Shown piece by piece: positions 25,568-34,545 of a DNA stretch of 64,000 nt. Position 1 is the stretch's first letter, and every line of letters starts with the position of its first letter. A model generated the notes under the pieces. The model worked only from the letters and a program-made list of their open reading frames with translations. It was not told where the DNA came from and did no database searches. Both the position numbers and the translations under genes were made by a program. Source of the stretch: Rhodococcus sp. HNM0563 (GTDB lineage Bacteria > Actinomycetota > Actinomycetes > Mycobacteriales > Mycobacteriaceae); NCBI RefSeq assembly GCF_012726195.1, contig NZ_JAASAF010000006.1, positions 310,001 to 374,000 on the forward strand, in the 5' to 3' direction.

Positions 25568-28500
25568 ATGATGCTCGTAGCCAACCGCGGTGAGATCGCG
25601 CTGCGAATCATCCGTACGGCCACCGAGCTCGGTCTCGATACCGTCGCCGTCTATGCGGAGGACGATTCCGCGAGCCCCCACGTCAGTGCCGCCACCAGGG
25701 CTGTTCCGCTCGTGGGGTCCGGTCCCGCCGCCTATCTCGACCAGGACGCGATCCTCCGCATCGCCCGCTACACGGACTGCACCCTCGTCCATCCCGGCTA
25801 CGGCTTCCTCAGCGAGAACGCCGCGTTCGCGGACCGCTGCGCCGACGCAGGCGTGACGTTCGTCGGACCCGACCCGGAAGCGCTGCGTACCTTCGGCGAC
25901 AAGCAGACCGCCCGCGCCGCTGCGGCAGGTCTGGGCATTCCCGTGGTGCCCGCGTCGGGTTCGGGTGACCTGGAGGAACTGCGCACGTTCCTCGCGCAGC
26001 ACCCCGACGGCATCGTCGTCAAAGCTCGCGCAGGAGGCGGCGGCCGAGGAATGCGGATCGTGCGCGACGCAGACGACCTCAGCGACGCCCACCGGTCGGC
26101 CGCAGCCGAAGCGCTGGCCGCCTTCGGCGACGACCGCCTCTACGCGGAAGCGCTCATCGCGGCGGCCCGCCACATCGAAGTGCAGATCGTCGGCGCACCC
26201 GACGGCGTCGGCGGGACCGTCGCGCGTGTACTCGGCGACCGTGACTGCAGCGTGCAGCGCCGCCACCAGAAACTCGTCGAGATCGCTCCCGCCCCCGCGC
26301 TGAGCGCGGCGCTGCGACGCGACCTGCACATCGCGGCCGTCCGGCTCGGCGTCGGCACGCATCTGCGCGGGCTGGCGACCGTCGAGTTTCTGGTGGCAGG
26401 GCCGACGATGGTGTTCCTCGAGGTGAACCCGAGGATCCAGGTCGAGCACACCGTCACCGAAGAGGTCACCGGCATCGATCTCGTGACCGTGCAGATCGCG
26501 GTCGCGCGCGGAGCCGTGTTCGACGAACTGGACCTGCCCGACGGCATCACCGCGGACTCACACGGTGTCACCGGAGCACCTACCCGTGCCAGGGGAGTGG
26601 CTGTGCAGGCACGCATCAACACCGAGACGTTGCGTCCGGACGGGCAGACCGTCGCCGCGACCGGAATCCTCACCGCATTCACTCCGCCTTCCGGGCCCGG
26701 GATTCGCGTCGACACCCACGCCCGCCCGGGGCTCGAAGTGGGTGCCCGCTACGACTCGCTGCTCGCGAAGGTCATCGCACACGTGCGGGTCTCCGATCCT
26801 GCCGCCGCGTTCCGCAAACTCGATGCCGCGCTCGGCGAGTTCATTGTCGACGGTGTCGCCACGAACCGGGATGTGCTCCGGAAGGTACTGACCGACAGGG
26901 AATTTCTATCCGGTCAGGTCACAACGACGTGGCTCGGTGAGCGTCTCGCAGAGTTCGTTGCCCCGCACGTGGACACGGCAACCTCGGAGCAGGTACCCGA
27001 ACTGAGCGCCGGTGAGCATGCGGTGTGCGCCGAAATGGTGGGCACCGTCGTCGAATCCGCTGCCGAGGGCGACACCGTGCAGTCGGGCAAACCCATCGTG
27101 ATCCTCGACGCGATGAAGATGCAGCATGCGATCACCGCGCCGGGCACGGCCACCGTGGTCCGGATGCTCGTGCAGCCCGGGCAGACGGTGCAACCCGAAA
27201 CGGTGCTCGCCGTGGTCCACCTCGACGACGAATCCGGGTCGGACACCGCCGCAGATACATTCGACCTCGATGACGAGCGCGCCGACCTCGACGAGATCCG
27301 TGCGCGACACGCTGCCACGCTCGACGCCGCCCGTCCCGATGCGGTCACCCGCAGACACCACCGCGGCAGGCGCACCGCGCGCGAGAACATCACCGATCTC
27401 GTCGACGCCGACAGCTTCGTCGAGTACGGCGGTCTCGTCCTCGCCGCGCAACGCGCACGCCGCAGCGAAGAAGACCTCATCGCGAACACCCCCGCCGACG
27501 GACTCGTAGGAGGCACGGCACGCATCGACGGAGCCGACGTCGTCGTCATGTCGTACGACTACACCGTGCTCGCCGGAACCCAGGGCAGGTACAACCACAG
27601 CAAGACCGACCGGCTCCTCGAACTCGCCGCGCGCCGCGAGGTTCCGGTGGTGCTGTTCGCCGAGGGCGGCGGCGGCCGGCCGGGCGACGTCGATGTAGCG
27701 CACGGCGCGGGCCTGGAACTGTCGACCTTCCGGTCGATGGCGGCGCTACGCGGTCGTGTGCCGACTGTTGCCGTGGTGTCGGGCCGGTGCTTCGCGGGCA
27801 ACGCCGCACTCGCCGGGGTGTGCGATGTACTCATCGCGACGCCCGACGCGAACATCGGGATGGGTGGGCCCGCCATGATCGAGGGCGGCGGACTCGGAGA
27901 GCACCGGCCCGAAGAGATCGGTCCGATCGACGTGCAACGCCGCAACGGCGTCGTCCACCTCGCCGCGCGCGACGAGGAGCATGCCGTCGCGCTGGCCCGG
28001 CAGTACCTGTCGTATTTCACCGTCGAGGCAACCGGATTCGAGGCGCCCGATCCGCGTCTCGCGCGACACGTGGTTCCCGAGAATCGCCTCCGCGCCTACG
28101 ACGTTCGTGCCGCTCTCACTGCGGTCGCCGACGTCGATTCGGTGCTCGAACTGCGCGCGGACTACGGAGTCGGTATCGTCACCGCTCTCGTGCGGGTCGA
28201 GGGCAGAGCCTACGGTGTGCTCGCGAACAGCAGCCACCATCTCGGGGGCGCGATCGACGCCGAAGCCGCCGACAAGGCCGCTGACTTCCTCGAACTGTGC
28301 GAAGAGCATCGGCTCCCCGTGGTGAGTCTGTGCGACACACCGGGTTTCATGGTCGGTCCGGAATCGGAGAAACAGGCGACGGTACGGCGATTCGGCCGGT
28401 TCTTCATCGCGGGTGCGCGCTTGACGGTGCCGTTCGGCACGATCATCCTCCGCAAGGGATACGGGCTCGGTGCCATGGCGATGGCCGGTGGATCGTTCCA

Positions 28501-28750
28501 CTCACCGCAGTTCACGATCGCATGGCCGACCGGCGAGATCGGCGGGATGGGACTCGAAGGCGCGGTGCGGCTCGGCTTCCGCAAGGAACTCGATGCCGCG
28601 CCCACCGCGGAGGCTCGCGAGGAACTGTTCGGGCAACTGGTCGCTGCGGCGTATCAGCGGGGTAAGGCACTGCAGGCGGCGACGATCTTCGAACTCGACG
28701 ACGTCATCGACCCCGCCCACACCCGAACCTGGATTTCTCGGCTGCGATAG
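25568..28750 (+). CDS. Single-chain biotin-dependent acyl-CoA carboxylase (BC-BCCP-CT fusion)
   Basis: 1060 residues. Biotin carboxylase at 1-450 (VANRGEIALRIIRTA, AGGGGRGM ATP loop, EVNPRIQVEHTVTE), a linker/BT-like part, biotinyl domain at about 485-555 with the biotin Lys517 in DAMKMQH, then a complete carboxyltransferase (about 580-1060; KGYGLGAMAMAGG near the end). Most acyl-CoA carboxylases split these parts over two chains; domain order and size match the single-chain long-chain acyl-CoA carboxylase of Mycobacterium avium. It makes an alpha-carboxyacyl-CoA with ATP and bicarbonate. GGAGGTG upstream supports ATG 25568; ATG 25571 is possible. The biotin motif has Asp and Gln where EAMKMEH is usual. 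Confidence 0.92.
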   Translation: MMLVANRGEIALRIIRTATELGLDTVAVYAEDDSASPHVSAATRAVPLVGSGPAAYLDQDAILRIARYTDCTLVHPGYGFLSENAAFADRCADAGVTFVGPDPEALRTFGDKQTARAAAAGLGIPVVPASGSGDLEELRTFLAQHPDGIVVKARAGGGGRGMRIVRDADDLSDAHRSAAAEALAAFGDDRLYAEALIAAARHIEVQIVGAPDGVGGTVARVLGDRDCSVQRRHQKLVEIAPAPALSAALRRDLHIAAVRLGVGTHLRGLATVEFLVAGPTMVFLEVNPRIQVEHTVTEEVTGIDLVTVQIAVARGAVFDELDLPDGITADSHGVTGAPTRARGVAVQARINTETLRPDGQTVAATGILTAFTPPSGPGIRVDTHARPGLEVGARYDSLLAKVIAHVRVSDPAAAFRKLDAALGEFIVDGVATNRDVLRKVLTDREFLSGQVTTTWLGERLAEFVAPHVDTATSEQVPELSAGEHAVCAEMVGTVVESAAEGDTVQSGKPIVILDAMKMQHAITAPGTATVVRMLVQPGQTVQPETVLAVVHLDDESGSDTAADTFDLDDERADLDEIRARHAATLDAARPDAVTRRHHRGRRTARENITDLVDADSFVEYGGLVLAAQRARRSEEDLIANTPADGLVGGTARIDGADVVVMSYDYTVLAGTQGRYNHSKTDRLLELAARREVPVVLFAEGGGGRPGDVDVAHGAGLELSTFRSMAALRGRVPTVAVVSGRCFAGNAALAGVCDVLIATPDANIGMGGPAMIEGGGLGEHRPEEIGPIDVQRRNGVVHLAARDEEHAVALARQYLSYFTVEATGFEAPDPRLARHVVPENRLRAYDVRAALTAVADVDSVLELRADYGVGIVTALVRVEGRAYGVLANSSHHLGGAIDAEAADKAADFLELCEEHRLPVVSLCDTPGFMVGPESEKQATVRRFGRFFIAGARLTVPFGTIILRKGYGLGAMAMAGGSFHSPQFTIAWPTGEIGGMGLEGAVRLGFRKELDAAPTAEAREELFGQLVAAAYQRGKALQAATIFELDDVIDPAHTRTWISRLR

Positions 28751-28765
28751 GGGTACTCCACCGCC

Positions 28766-29407
28766 ATGGTCACGTATCCCGGGGCTCAGGAATATCTCCC
28801 CGACACCCTCGACCTCCTCTCGCTCGAGACAGCGGCCCGGGGGTGTCGCGGGTGCGACCTGTTCAAGGCCGCCGAGCAGACGGTCTTCGGGGCCGGCCCG
28901 GAAGACGCACGTCTGATGCTCGTCGGCGAACAACCCGGCAACGAAGAAGACCTCGAGGGGGAGCCGTTCGTCGGCCCCGCAGGCCGATTGCTGGACAAGG
29001 CGCTCGCAGCGGCCGGTATCGAGCGCGACACCGTCTATGTCACCAATGCGGTCAAACACTTCCGATTCGACCGGGCTGCGCGCGGGAAGCGGCGCATCCA
29101 CAAGAAACCGTCGGGCGGGCAGATCCTCGCGTGCCGGCCATGGCTCGCCGCGGAACTCGACGTGGTGCGCCCCGATGTCGTGGTGTGCCTCGGTGTGACG
29201 GCTGCCCGCGCGTTGATCGACAAGGATTTCAAGCTCACCGCGCATCGGGGTGAGGTGCTGCAGCTCGACGGGCAGGTGCGGGGCACGATCGACCCGACGG
29301 TGGTGGCCACGATCCATCCGTCGGCGGCGTTGCGCGCCCACGTGGACCGCGACGACGTCTTCGAATCACTCGTGCGTGATCTTCAGCGTGCCGCCGGGTT
29401 CCTGTGA
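28766..29407 (+). CDS. udgX: UdgX-type uracil-DNA glycosylase
   Basis: 213 residues. Family 4-like glycosylase with motif A GEQPGNEED, the UdgX-specific insertion KRRIHK (His112) and motif B HPSAALR. Cys27, Cys30, Cys123 and Cys141 fit a 4Fe-4S cluster. In M. smegmatis the His of KRRIH attacks the abasic sugar after uracil release and gives a stable covalent DNA-protein link. Cytosolic DNA repair or damage marking is expected. Only 15 nt separate it from the carboxylase gene, so they may be co-transcribed by chance of position. It converges on copD with a 7-nt gap. Confidence 0.93.
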   Translation: MVTYPGAQEYLPDTLDLLSLETAARGCRGCDLFKAAEQTVFGAGPEDARLMLVGEQPGNEEDLEGEPFVGPAGRLLDKALAAAGIERDTVYVTNAVKHFRFDRAARGKRRIHKKPSGGQILACRPWLAAELDVVRPDVVVCLGVTAARALIDKDFKLTAHRGEVLQLDGQVRGTIDPTVVATIHPSAALRAHVDRDDVFESLVRDLQRAAGFL

Positions 29408-29414
29408 GCGGCGA

Positions 29415-30344
29415 TCATGCGGTGGTGGCGAGCGCGGCTGCGAGCCCGAACGCCACCGACATCGCACAGACTTCGATGACGGCGTTGCGCAGGGAGGTAT
29501 CGGCGGCGGCTCGGTGCACTTCGGCCGCGGGCACCCATGTGCGTCGCCAGATCCACGCCAGCGCGAGCAACGCCACGAGCACCGCCACCTTGGCGAGCAG
29601 GACGCGCCCGTAGCCGGTGTCGACGAGCGCGGCGACCGATTCGAGGCGAACCGCCCCGTCGATCACGCCGGTCACGCCGACCACGACGACGCATATCGTC
29701 GCGAGCTTCGAATAGCGCGGCAGCAGCCGGGACCAGGCCCCGCGGCCCCGGACCAGCAGGGCGAGCGCGGTGAGCACCCCCAGCCAGACCGCGGCCGCGA
29801 GGACGTGCGCCGCGTCGAGCAACGACCCGAACGGCTGCTGCGACATATGCCCCGTGACGGGTCGTGCTACGAGAGCGAGAGCCGCGGCGACGAGCACCGG
29901 CGCGCTCGACCACGACGCTTCGAGCCGGAAGGCGAGGGCAGCGGTGACGGTGACCGCGGCGACGCAGACCCATGCGGCTCCCGCGACCCGGCCCGACCCT
30001 GCGGTGCCCAGATATTCGACGAAGAGTCCGGAGCTGAGCCGGACCACGGGCACATCGACGGTCGCGGCGGCCTCGAGGACGAGCTGAACGGTTTCGAGGA
30101 GCAACCACACCCCGCCGAGCACGGTGAGCGCGCGCCACACGTCCTCCGCCGAGACATCAGGGCGTCGTTCACCGCGTGTCATCGTGGCGAGCACGGCGAC
30201 GCCGAGCACTGTGGACCCGACACACAGCGACAGCGCCCGAATCCAAGCCGACAGCTCCGAGGTGGCCAGCAGCTTCCCGAGCGCGACCCCCGCGACGGCG
30301 CCGGCGGCGGCTCCGAGGAGCCACCGCCGGCGAACGATCGGCAC
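29415..30344 (-). CDS. copD: CopD family copper-resistance membrane protein
   Basis: 309 residues from GTG at 30344, about eight hydrophobic segments. The middle-to-C-terminal CopD domain includes HMSQQPFGSLLDAAHVLAAAVWLG with conserved His residues, typical of copper-import CopD proteins. It lies 5 nt downstream of copC and belongs to the ycnI-copC-copD set. The usual actinobacterial CopD has an additional cytochrome-c-oxidase-assembly (CtaG-like) part, absent here. Confidence 0.88.
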   Translation of the reverse strand: MPIVRRRWLLGAAAGAVAGVALGKLLATSELSAWIRALSLCVGSTVLGVAVLATMTRGERRPDVSAEDVWRALTVLGGVWLLLETVQLVLEAAATVDVPVVRLSSGLFVEYLGTAGSGRVAGAAWVCVAAVTVTAALAFRLEASWSSAPVLVAAALALVARPVTGHMSQQPFGSLLDAAHVLAAAVWLGVLTALALLVRGRGAWSRLLPRYSKLATICVVVVGVTGVIDGAVRLESVAALVDTGYGRVLLAKVAVLVALLALAWIWRRTWVPAAEVHRAAADTSLRNAVIEVCAMSVAFGLAAALATTA

Positions 30345-30349
30345 GAGTG

Positions 30350-30892
30350 TCAGGCCTTCGGCTTGCGCAACACGAACCACAAGGCAGCGACGACCACGAC
30401 CACACCTGCGACGACGAACCACCACACGGCGGGACCCCCGTCGTTGCCGGTATCGGCGTCGGATGCAGGCGCGGCATCGCCAGCCGCGGCCTCACCGGGG
30501 GTACCGGTGCCTTCTTGGGTAAGTGTGAAGGTGCGTGTGCCGCTGACGGGATGCCCGTCGGCCGACGTCACGCGGTAGGCGATCGTGTATTCACCGACCG
30601 GGCCGAGACCGTCGATTCCGACGCTGACCGTGGGTCCGTCGACGATCGGGTCGCCCTTGGACCACAACAGGCCATCGGGCCCGACCACGGTGAGCGCTGC
30701 GAATTGCTCCTGCAACGCTTCGTTGAACGTCACGCTGACCTGCTCGGGCGCTGTCGCGATCTGCTCGCCCTGTTCGGGAGAACTACCGAGGACCACCGAG
30801 TGCGCCGCGGCGGGTCCTGCCGCGAGCGTCAACGCGCCGACGAGCGCGACGAGAACAGTGACGAGACGCTTCCTGATTCCGGTGTCCGTCAT
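30350..30892 (-). CDS. copC: CopC family periplasmic copper-binding protein
   Basis: 180 residues. Signal peptide to about residue 30 with cleavage AAA/H, leaving His31 as mature N-terminus. Together with Asp112 and His114 in SADGHP it forms the Cu(II) site known from CopC (His brace type). A C-terminal membrane anchor (about 153-172) and the tail RKPKA follow a Gly/Ala-rich linker, so it is tethered outside the membrane. The start overlaps the ycnI stop as ATGA. Confidence 0.92.
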   Translation of the reverse strand: MTDTGIRKRLVTVLVALVGALTLAAGPAAAHSVVLGSSPEQGEQIATAPEQVSVTFNEALQEQFAALTVVGPDGLLWSKGDPIVDGPTVSVGIDGLGPVGEYTIAYRVTSADGHPVSGTRTFTLTQEGTGTPGEAAAGDAAPASDADTGNDGGPAVWWFVVAGVVVVVAALWFVLRKPKA

Positions 30893-31554
30893 GCTCGCCG
30901 TCCCCGGATCACAGCGCCCAAGCCCAGTGCGGCGCCGAGCGCGCCGAGCACCAGACCGATGCCGCCGAGCCACCGCGCGGTGTTGTCGGTGCTGCTGCCC
31001 GACTCGGTGGTCGCGGTGGTGTCGGTGCTGTGGGCAGCACCGCTTGCGTGCCCGTCACCGCTGCTCGCTGCAAGTGTGAGGGAGGGCGCGGGCTTCTCCG
31101 GTTCCTCGTCGCCGGTTGCGATCTGATCCCACGCGACGACTTCCCCGTCGCTGTAGGTCTGGGTTGCCGCGAACGCTACTTCGTCTTCCTCGGGGAGCGG
31201 CCCGACGGAGAGGACGAACTGCTGGAACTGGCCCGGCCCGACTTCGACGCCGGGGTCGGCAGTCCAGGTGACCGACGTTGCGAGCTGCGTCTCCGGGTTC
31301 TTCTCGACTGTTGCCGTCCATCCGGGCAGCGGCTCGGTGCGAGCGGACCGCAGACCGGGCAGTTCGACGGTAAGAGCGGTGGTGCCTGCCGTCTCGGACT
31401 CGGTGGGGACGCGGAATGTCAGGACGGAGTAGCCGCCTTGCTCGGCGCCCGGAGCGACGACGGTGACGTGGGCGGCAGCGATGCCGGAACCGGCCAGCAG
31501 CAGCGCCGCGGTGGCACCGGAGCCGACGACGGCCCGGATGAGGGTGTTCTTCAT
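30889..31554 (-). CDS. ycnI: YcnI (DUF1775) copper-binding membrane-anchored protein
   Basis: 221 residues. Signal peptide to about residue 28 (AAA/HVTV) giving the mature N-terminal His29 used for Cu(II) in B. subtilis YcnI; the domain continues to about 160 (SVTWTADPGVEVGPGQFQQF). A Ser/Thr-rich linker and a C-terminal membrane segment (about 195-215) anchor it. It probably hands copper to or from CopC/CopD at the cell surface. The open frame runs upstream, but ATG 31554 is the only start that yields the signal peptide. Confidence 0.92.
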   Translation of the reverse strand: MKNTLIRAVVGSGATAALLLAGSGIAAAHVTVVAPGAEQGGYSVLTFRVPTESETAGTTALTVELPGLRSARTEPLPGWTATVEKNPETQLATSVTWTADPGVEVGPGQFQQFVLSVGPLPEEDEVAFAATQTYSDGEVVAWDQIATGDEEPEKPAPSLTLAASSGDGHASGAAHSTDTTATTESGSSTDNTARWLGGIGLVLGALGAALGLGAVIRGRRA

Positions 31555-31583
31555 GAAGATGTGGTTGCTTTCTCGAAAGAGGA

Positions 31584-32078
31584 TCAGGACACGGCGAACC
31601 GCGCGCCCGGTGGGCCTCGTCGAGAGATGCCGGAAGGGAAAGATCTGACGATGTAGTTGTCGGTGTCGATGCGCGGTACGAGAACCGTGGATGCGGTAAT
31701 CGCGGGACGCCACGCCCGCACGCGCCGAACAACCGAGGTACACGCAGCGTAGAGGCGGTCGGCGATGCCGATCAGCAGTGCGCACCCGCCGACGGCGACC
31801 GCGTGCGCGGCCAGCATCGCCGGAGAGAGATGCAGGTGCCCGTCCGTCAGCGACGACAGGACGAGGTGGGTTCCGAGCTGGCCGGCGGCAAGCAGCGCGG
31901 CCGGTGACGTCCTGGGTCGCCCGGCCCCCACGATGCCGACCCCGACGGCAACCGCCGTCAGCAACGCGACGGCGGGGTTCGTCGGTATCGAACCTCCGGC
32001 CGCACCATGCGCTGCGACGGCGAGCGCCGCGGTGGAAACCCCCGCGGTGCCGCCGAGCAGGGCCGGGTTCGTGGTCAC
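31584..32078 (-). CDS. Uncharacterised membrane protein in the copper operon
   Basis: 164 residues from GTG at 32078, with about four hydrophobic segments (1-110) and a cytosolic tail ending SFPSGISRRGPPGARFAVS. His residues occur in the membrane part (GTHLVL, DGHLHLSPAMLAAHA), which could bind metal. No named domain is recognised. It lies 8 nt after the DUF6474-like gene and 29 nt before ycnI on the same strand, so a role linked to copper handling is inferred from position only. Confidence 0.75.
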   Translation of the reverse strand: MTTNPALLGGTAGVSTAALAVAAHGAAGGSIPTNPAVALLTAVAVGVGIVGAGRPRTSPAALLAAGQLGTHLVLSSLTDGHLHLSPAMLAAHAVAVGGCALLIGIADRLYAACTSVVRRVRAWRPAITASTVLVPRIDTDNYIVRSFPSGISRRGPPGARFAVS

Positions 32079-32085
32079 TCGGGTG

Positions 32086-32772
32086 TCAGCGCACGCCGAG
32101 ACGGGCCAGCAGGTCCGCCTCGATTCCGTCGAGCTCGCTGCCGATAGCGGTGTGCGCCGCCTTACGACGCGCGGCAGGCATCTGCTCTGCGGCAGACACT
32201 GCAGCGGTCAGGTCGGTGAGGCGACCACGGATGGCCTCCGCGAACTTCTTGGTCTCGGCGTCCTTGGAATGCAGCTCCTCGGTTTTCGTGACCGACTGCT
32301 CCGCCGCCGCGATGCGGGCGCTGAGCCGCGCGCCGTGACCGGTGAACTCGCCGAGCTGTTCGACACCGACACCGAGTTTGTGGGCGCGGCGGACGTCGAG
32401 TTGCCCGCGGACGGCAGTCGCGGCCTGGTAGACGAGGGGCGCGAGCACGGGCACGAGCAGGCGGGCGACTCCGAGGTAGCGACGGATCTTCGCCGCGGTC
32501 AGGCCTTGATTCTCGGCAGCCTTCTTCTGAGCCTTGAGGGTGGCGATCTGCTCTTTTTCTACCTTGGCCTGCGACTTCACGAGCTCCTTGTCGAGCTTGG
32601 CCTGCGACTTCGCGAGTTTGTTGGCGAGCTTTTCCTGGGACTTCGCTGTGCGCCGATCACTCTTGTACTGGTTCTTCGCGCCGAGCTTTGCCTCGAGCTT
32701 CGCCTTGTGCTTGAGAGCAGTGGCCTCCGCCTTGCGGGTGGCACGCCGCTTCCGCCGTGTGAACAACCCCAT
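32086..32772 (-). CDS. Coiled-coil protein, DUF6474-like
   Basis: 228 residues. The N-terminal 90 residues are Lys/Ala/Gln/Glu-rich with clear heptad character (KSQEKLANKLAKSQAKLDKE), opening MGLFTRRKRRATRKAEA. A hydrophobic segment at about 100-120 (VARLLVPVLAPLVYQAA) and a helical C-terminal part follow. It resembles the actinobacterial DUF6474 family; function unknown. First gene of the run leading into the copper genes. The intergenic 32773-32883 carries divergent promoters, with no clear motif recognised. Confidence 0.8.
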   Translation of the reverse strand: MGLFTRRKRRATRKAEATALKHKAKLEAKLGAKNQYKSDRRTAKSQEKLANKLAKSQAKLDKELVKSQAKVEKEQIATLKAQKKAAENQGLTAAKIRRYLGVARLLVPVLAPLVYQAATAVRGQLDVRRAHKLGVGVEQLGEFTGHGARLSARIAAAEQSVTKTEELHSKDAETKKFAEAIRGRLTDLTAAVSAAEQMPAARRKAAHTAIGSELDGIEADLLARLGVR

Positions 32773-32883
32773 CGAACAGCACCCTCCATTCGGTACGACC
32801 GCAGCGCGCCCGCGCTCGTCGTCAGCCTAACGTGACGGTGCTGCTTCGAGGCGCCGCACGTCCAGCGAATACCCTGGACTGTT

Positions 32884-34479
32884 GTGGACAAGACCGGGGA
32901 GCAGCGACGCAGGCCCGTCTCGATCGAGGCGAGCGCGCTGACGCGGTGCCGCCACCGGGTGTTTCTCGACGCCACGTTCCCCGAGGAGCTCTCTGCGGCT
33001 CCCAGGAACCCGGGCGCTGTCCAACGTCAGGAAGCCGCCGCAGCGCACCGTGAGGCGATCCGGCAGCGGATGTTCGACGCCGACCCCGACGGCTGGGTGC
33101 ACATCGTCGCGGAGGGGACCATGGCGCAGCGCGCCGACCGGACCCTCGAGGCGTGCCGATCCGGTGCCGACCGCATCTGGGGCGCGGTCCTGCCCATCGA
33201 GCCCGACACGGGCCGGCGAGGACGATCCGAGATCCTGCTCCGCGACGCGGAACGCGGCGGCTACATTCCCGTGATCGTCGTCAACCACAAGGTCACCGAC
33301 CCGGGACGGGGCGCCGTCACCACCGATCTGTTCGGCTGGGCGCCGGCGGTCGACGAGAGCCGCAAGGTGCGGGCGCATTCGGGTGATCAGATGCGTGTCG
33401 CGCATCTGTACCGGATGCTCGAACGCCACGGGCTGGCCAGTCCCGCGCAGGTGGCCGGAGCGATCGGATACAACGCCGACTGCATACTCGTCCATGACCT
33501 GAGCGCCGTCCTCGACGACTACGACGCGCGGCTCGCCGATCGCCTCGACATCGCGCGCGGCATGGTGCCGACGGCGCCGTCGCAGATAGGGGAGTGCCGC
33601 ACCTGCCCGTGGTGGGACAGGTGCCGTTCCGAGCTGGCCGAACGGCGCGACGTGTCGCTGGTCGCGCCGGGGCAGCGCGCCGACGTGCTGCGCGAACTCG
33701 GCGTCACCACGATCGAGGGACTGGCCGGCTGGACCGGCGAACAACCCGAGGTGTGGCCGCAAGGACCGTTCGAGGACGCGGTCGTGATCGCGAAGGCATG
33801 GCTTGCGGAGGCGCCCCTGGTGCGCCGCTACCGGCAGGTGCATGTCGCACGCGCGGATGTCGAAATCGATATCGACATGGAGAGCTACCACGAACACGGC
33901 GCATACCTGTGGGGGACGCTGCTCAACACCGACGTGCAGTCGGCGTACAGACCGTTCTCGACCTGGCAGCCGGTGCCCACCACCGACGAGGCCCGGTCGT
34001 TCGGTGAGTTCTGGACGTGGTTGTCGGCCGAGCGTCGCGCGGCGGAGCGCCGTGGGAAAAGTTTTGCAGCGTACTGCTATTCGCGGTCCGCGGAGGACAA
34101 GTGGTTGTTGTCGTCGGCCCGCCGCTTTCACGGGTACCCGGGTGTGCCGTCCGAAGCGGAGATCAAGGAATTCATCTCGTCGCCGCAGTGGGTGGACGTC
34201 TATCAGGCCGTGACAGATCAGTTCGTATGCCCGAACGGTAAGGGCCTCAAGAAGATCGCTCCGATCGCAGGCCACCACTGGCGCGACGACGAAGCGGGCG
34301 GCGAGGCGTCGATGGCCTGGTATCGGGAGGCCGTCGGCTACGACGGCGGTGAGCCGGTGCTGTCTCAACGCACTCGCCTGCTCGAGTACAACGAGGACGA
34401 CGTGATCGCCACCAAAGTTCTGCGCGAGTGGATGAGTGATCGTGCAGTGCTGGATATTCCGCATATCGACGACCTCTGA
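32884..34479 (+). CDS. TM0106 family RecB-like nuclease
   Basis: 531 residues from GTG. The N-terminal part (about 15-250) has a RecB/PD-(D/E)XK-like core ending in the cysteine cluster CRTCPWWDRC (about 238-247), typical of iron-sulfur Cas4/AddB-like nucleases. The C-terminal half is an RNase H-like (YprB/RNase_H_2) domain with DIDMESY and the terminal EYNEDDVIAT. It resembles M. tuberculosis Rv2119. Role in DNA repair or processing is likely but undefined. A very strong hairpin follows. Confidence 0.88.
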   Translation: MDKTGEQRRRPVSIEASALTRCRHRVFLDATFPEELSAAPRNPGAVQRQEAAAAHREAIRQRMFDADPDGWVHIVAEGTMAQRADRTLEACRSGADRIWGAVLPIEPDTGRRGRSEILLRDAERGGYIPVIVVNHKVTDPGRGAVTTDLFGWAPAVDESRKVRAHSGDQMRVAHLYRMLERHGLASPAQVAGAIGYNADCILVHDLSAVLDDYDARLADRLDIARGMVPTAPSQIGECRTCPWWDRCRSELAERRDVSLVAPGQRADVLRELGVTTIEGLAGWTGEQPEVWPQGPFEDAVVIAKAWLAEAPLVRRYRQVHVARADVEIDIDMESYHEHGAYLWGTLLNTDVQSAYRPFSTWQPVPTTDEARSFGEFWTWLSAERRAAERRGKSFAAYCYSRSAEDKWLLSSARRFHGYPGVPSEAEIKEFISSPQWVDVYQAVTDQFVCPNGKGLKKIAPIAGHHWRDDEAGGEASMAWYREAVGYDGGEPVLSQRTRLLEYNEDDVIATKVLREWMSDRAVLDIPHIDDL

Positions 34480-34489
34480 TCCAACCGAT

Positions 34490-34531
34490 CGTGCGTGGTT
34501 TCGGTAGTGCCGGCTACCGAAACCACGCACG
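34490..34531. terminator. Perfect 18-bp hairpin between convergent genes
   Basis: Arms CGTGCGTGGTTTCGGTAG and CTACCGAAACCACGCACG with loop TGCCGG. Convergent genes end at 34479 and 34546. No T-tract follows on either strand, as is common for actinobacterial I-type terminators. Confidence 0.85.
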
Positions 34532-34545
34532 GGCGGCGTAGCCGC

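Noticed and set aside
24665-26449. A 594-codon minus-strand open frame
   Set aside because: Antisense to the FetB-like gene and the carboxylase N-terminus; His/Arg/Gly-rich without domain signatures.
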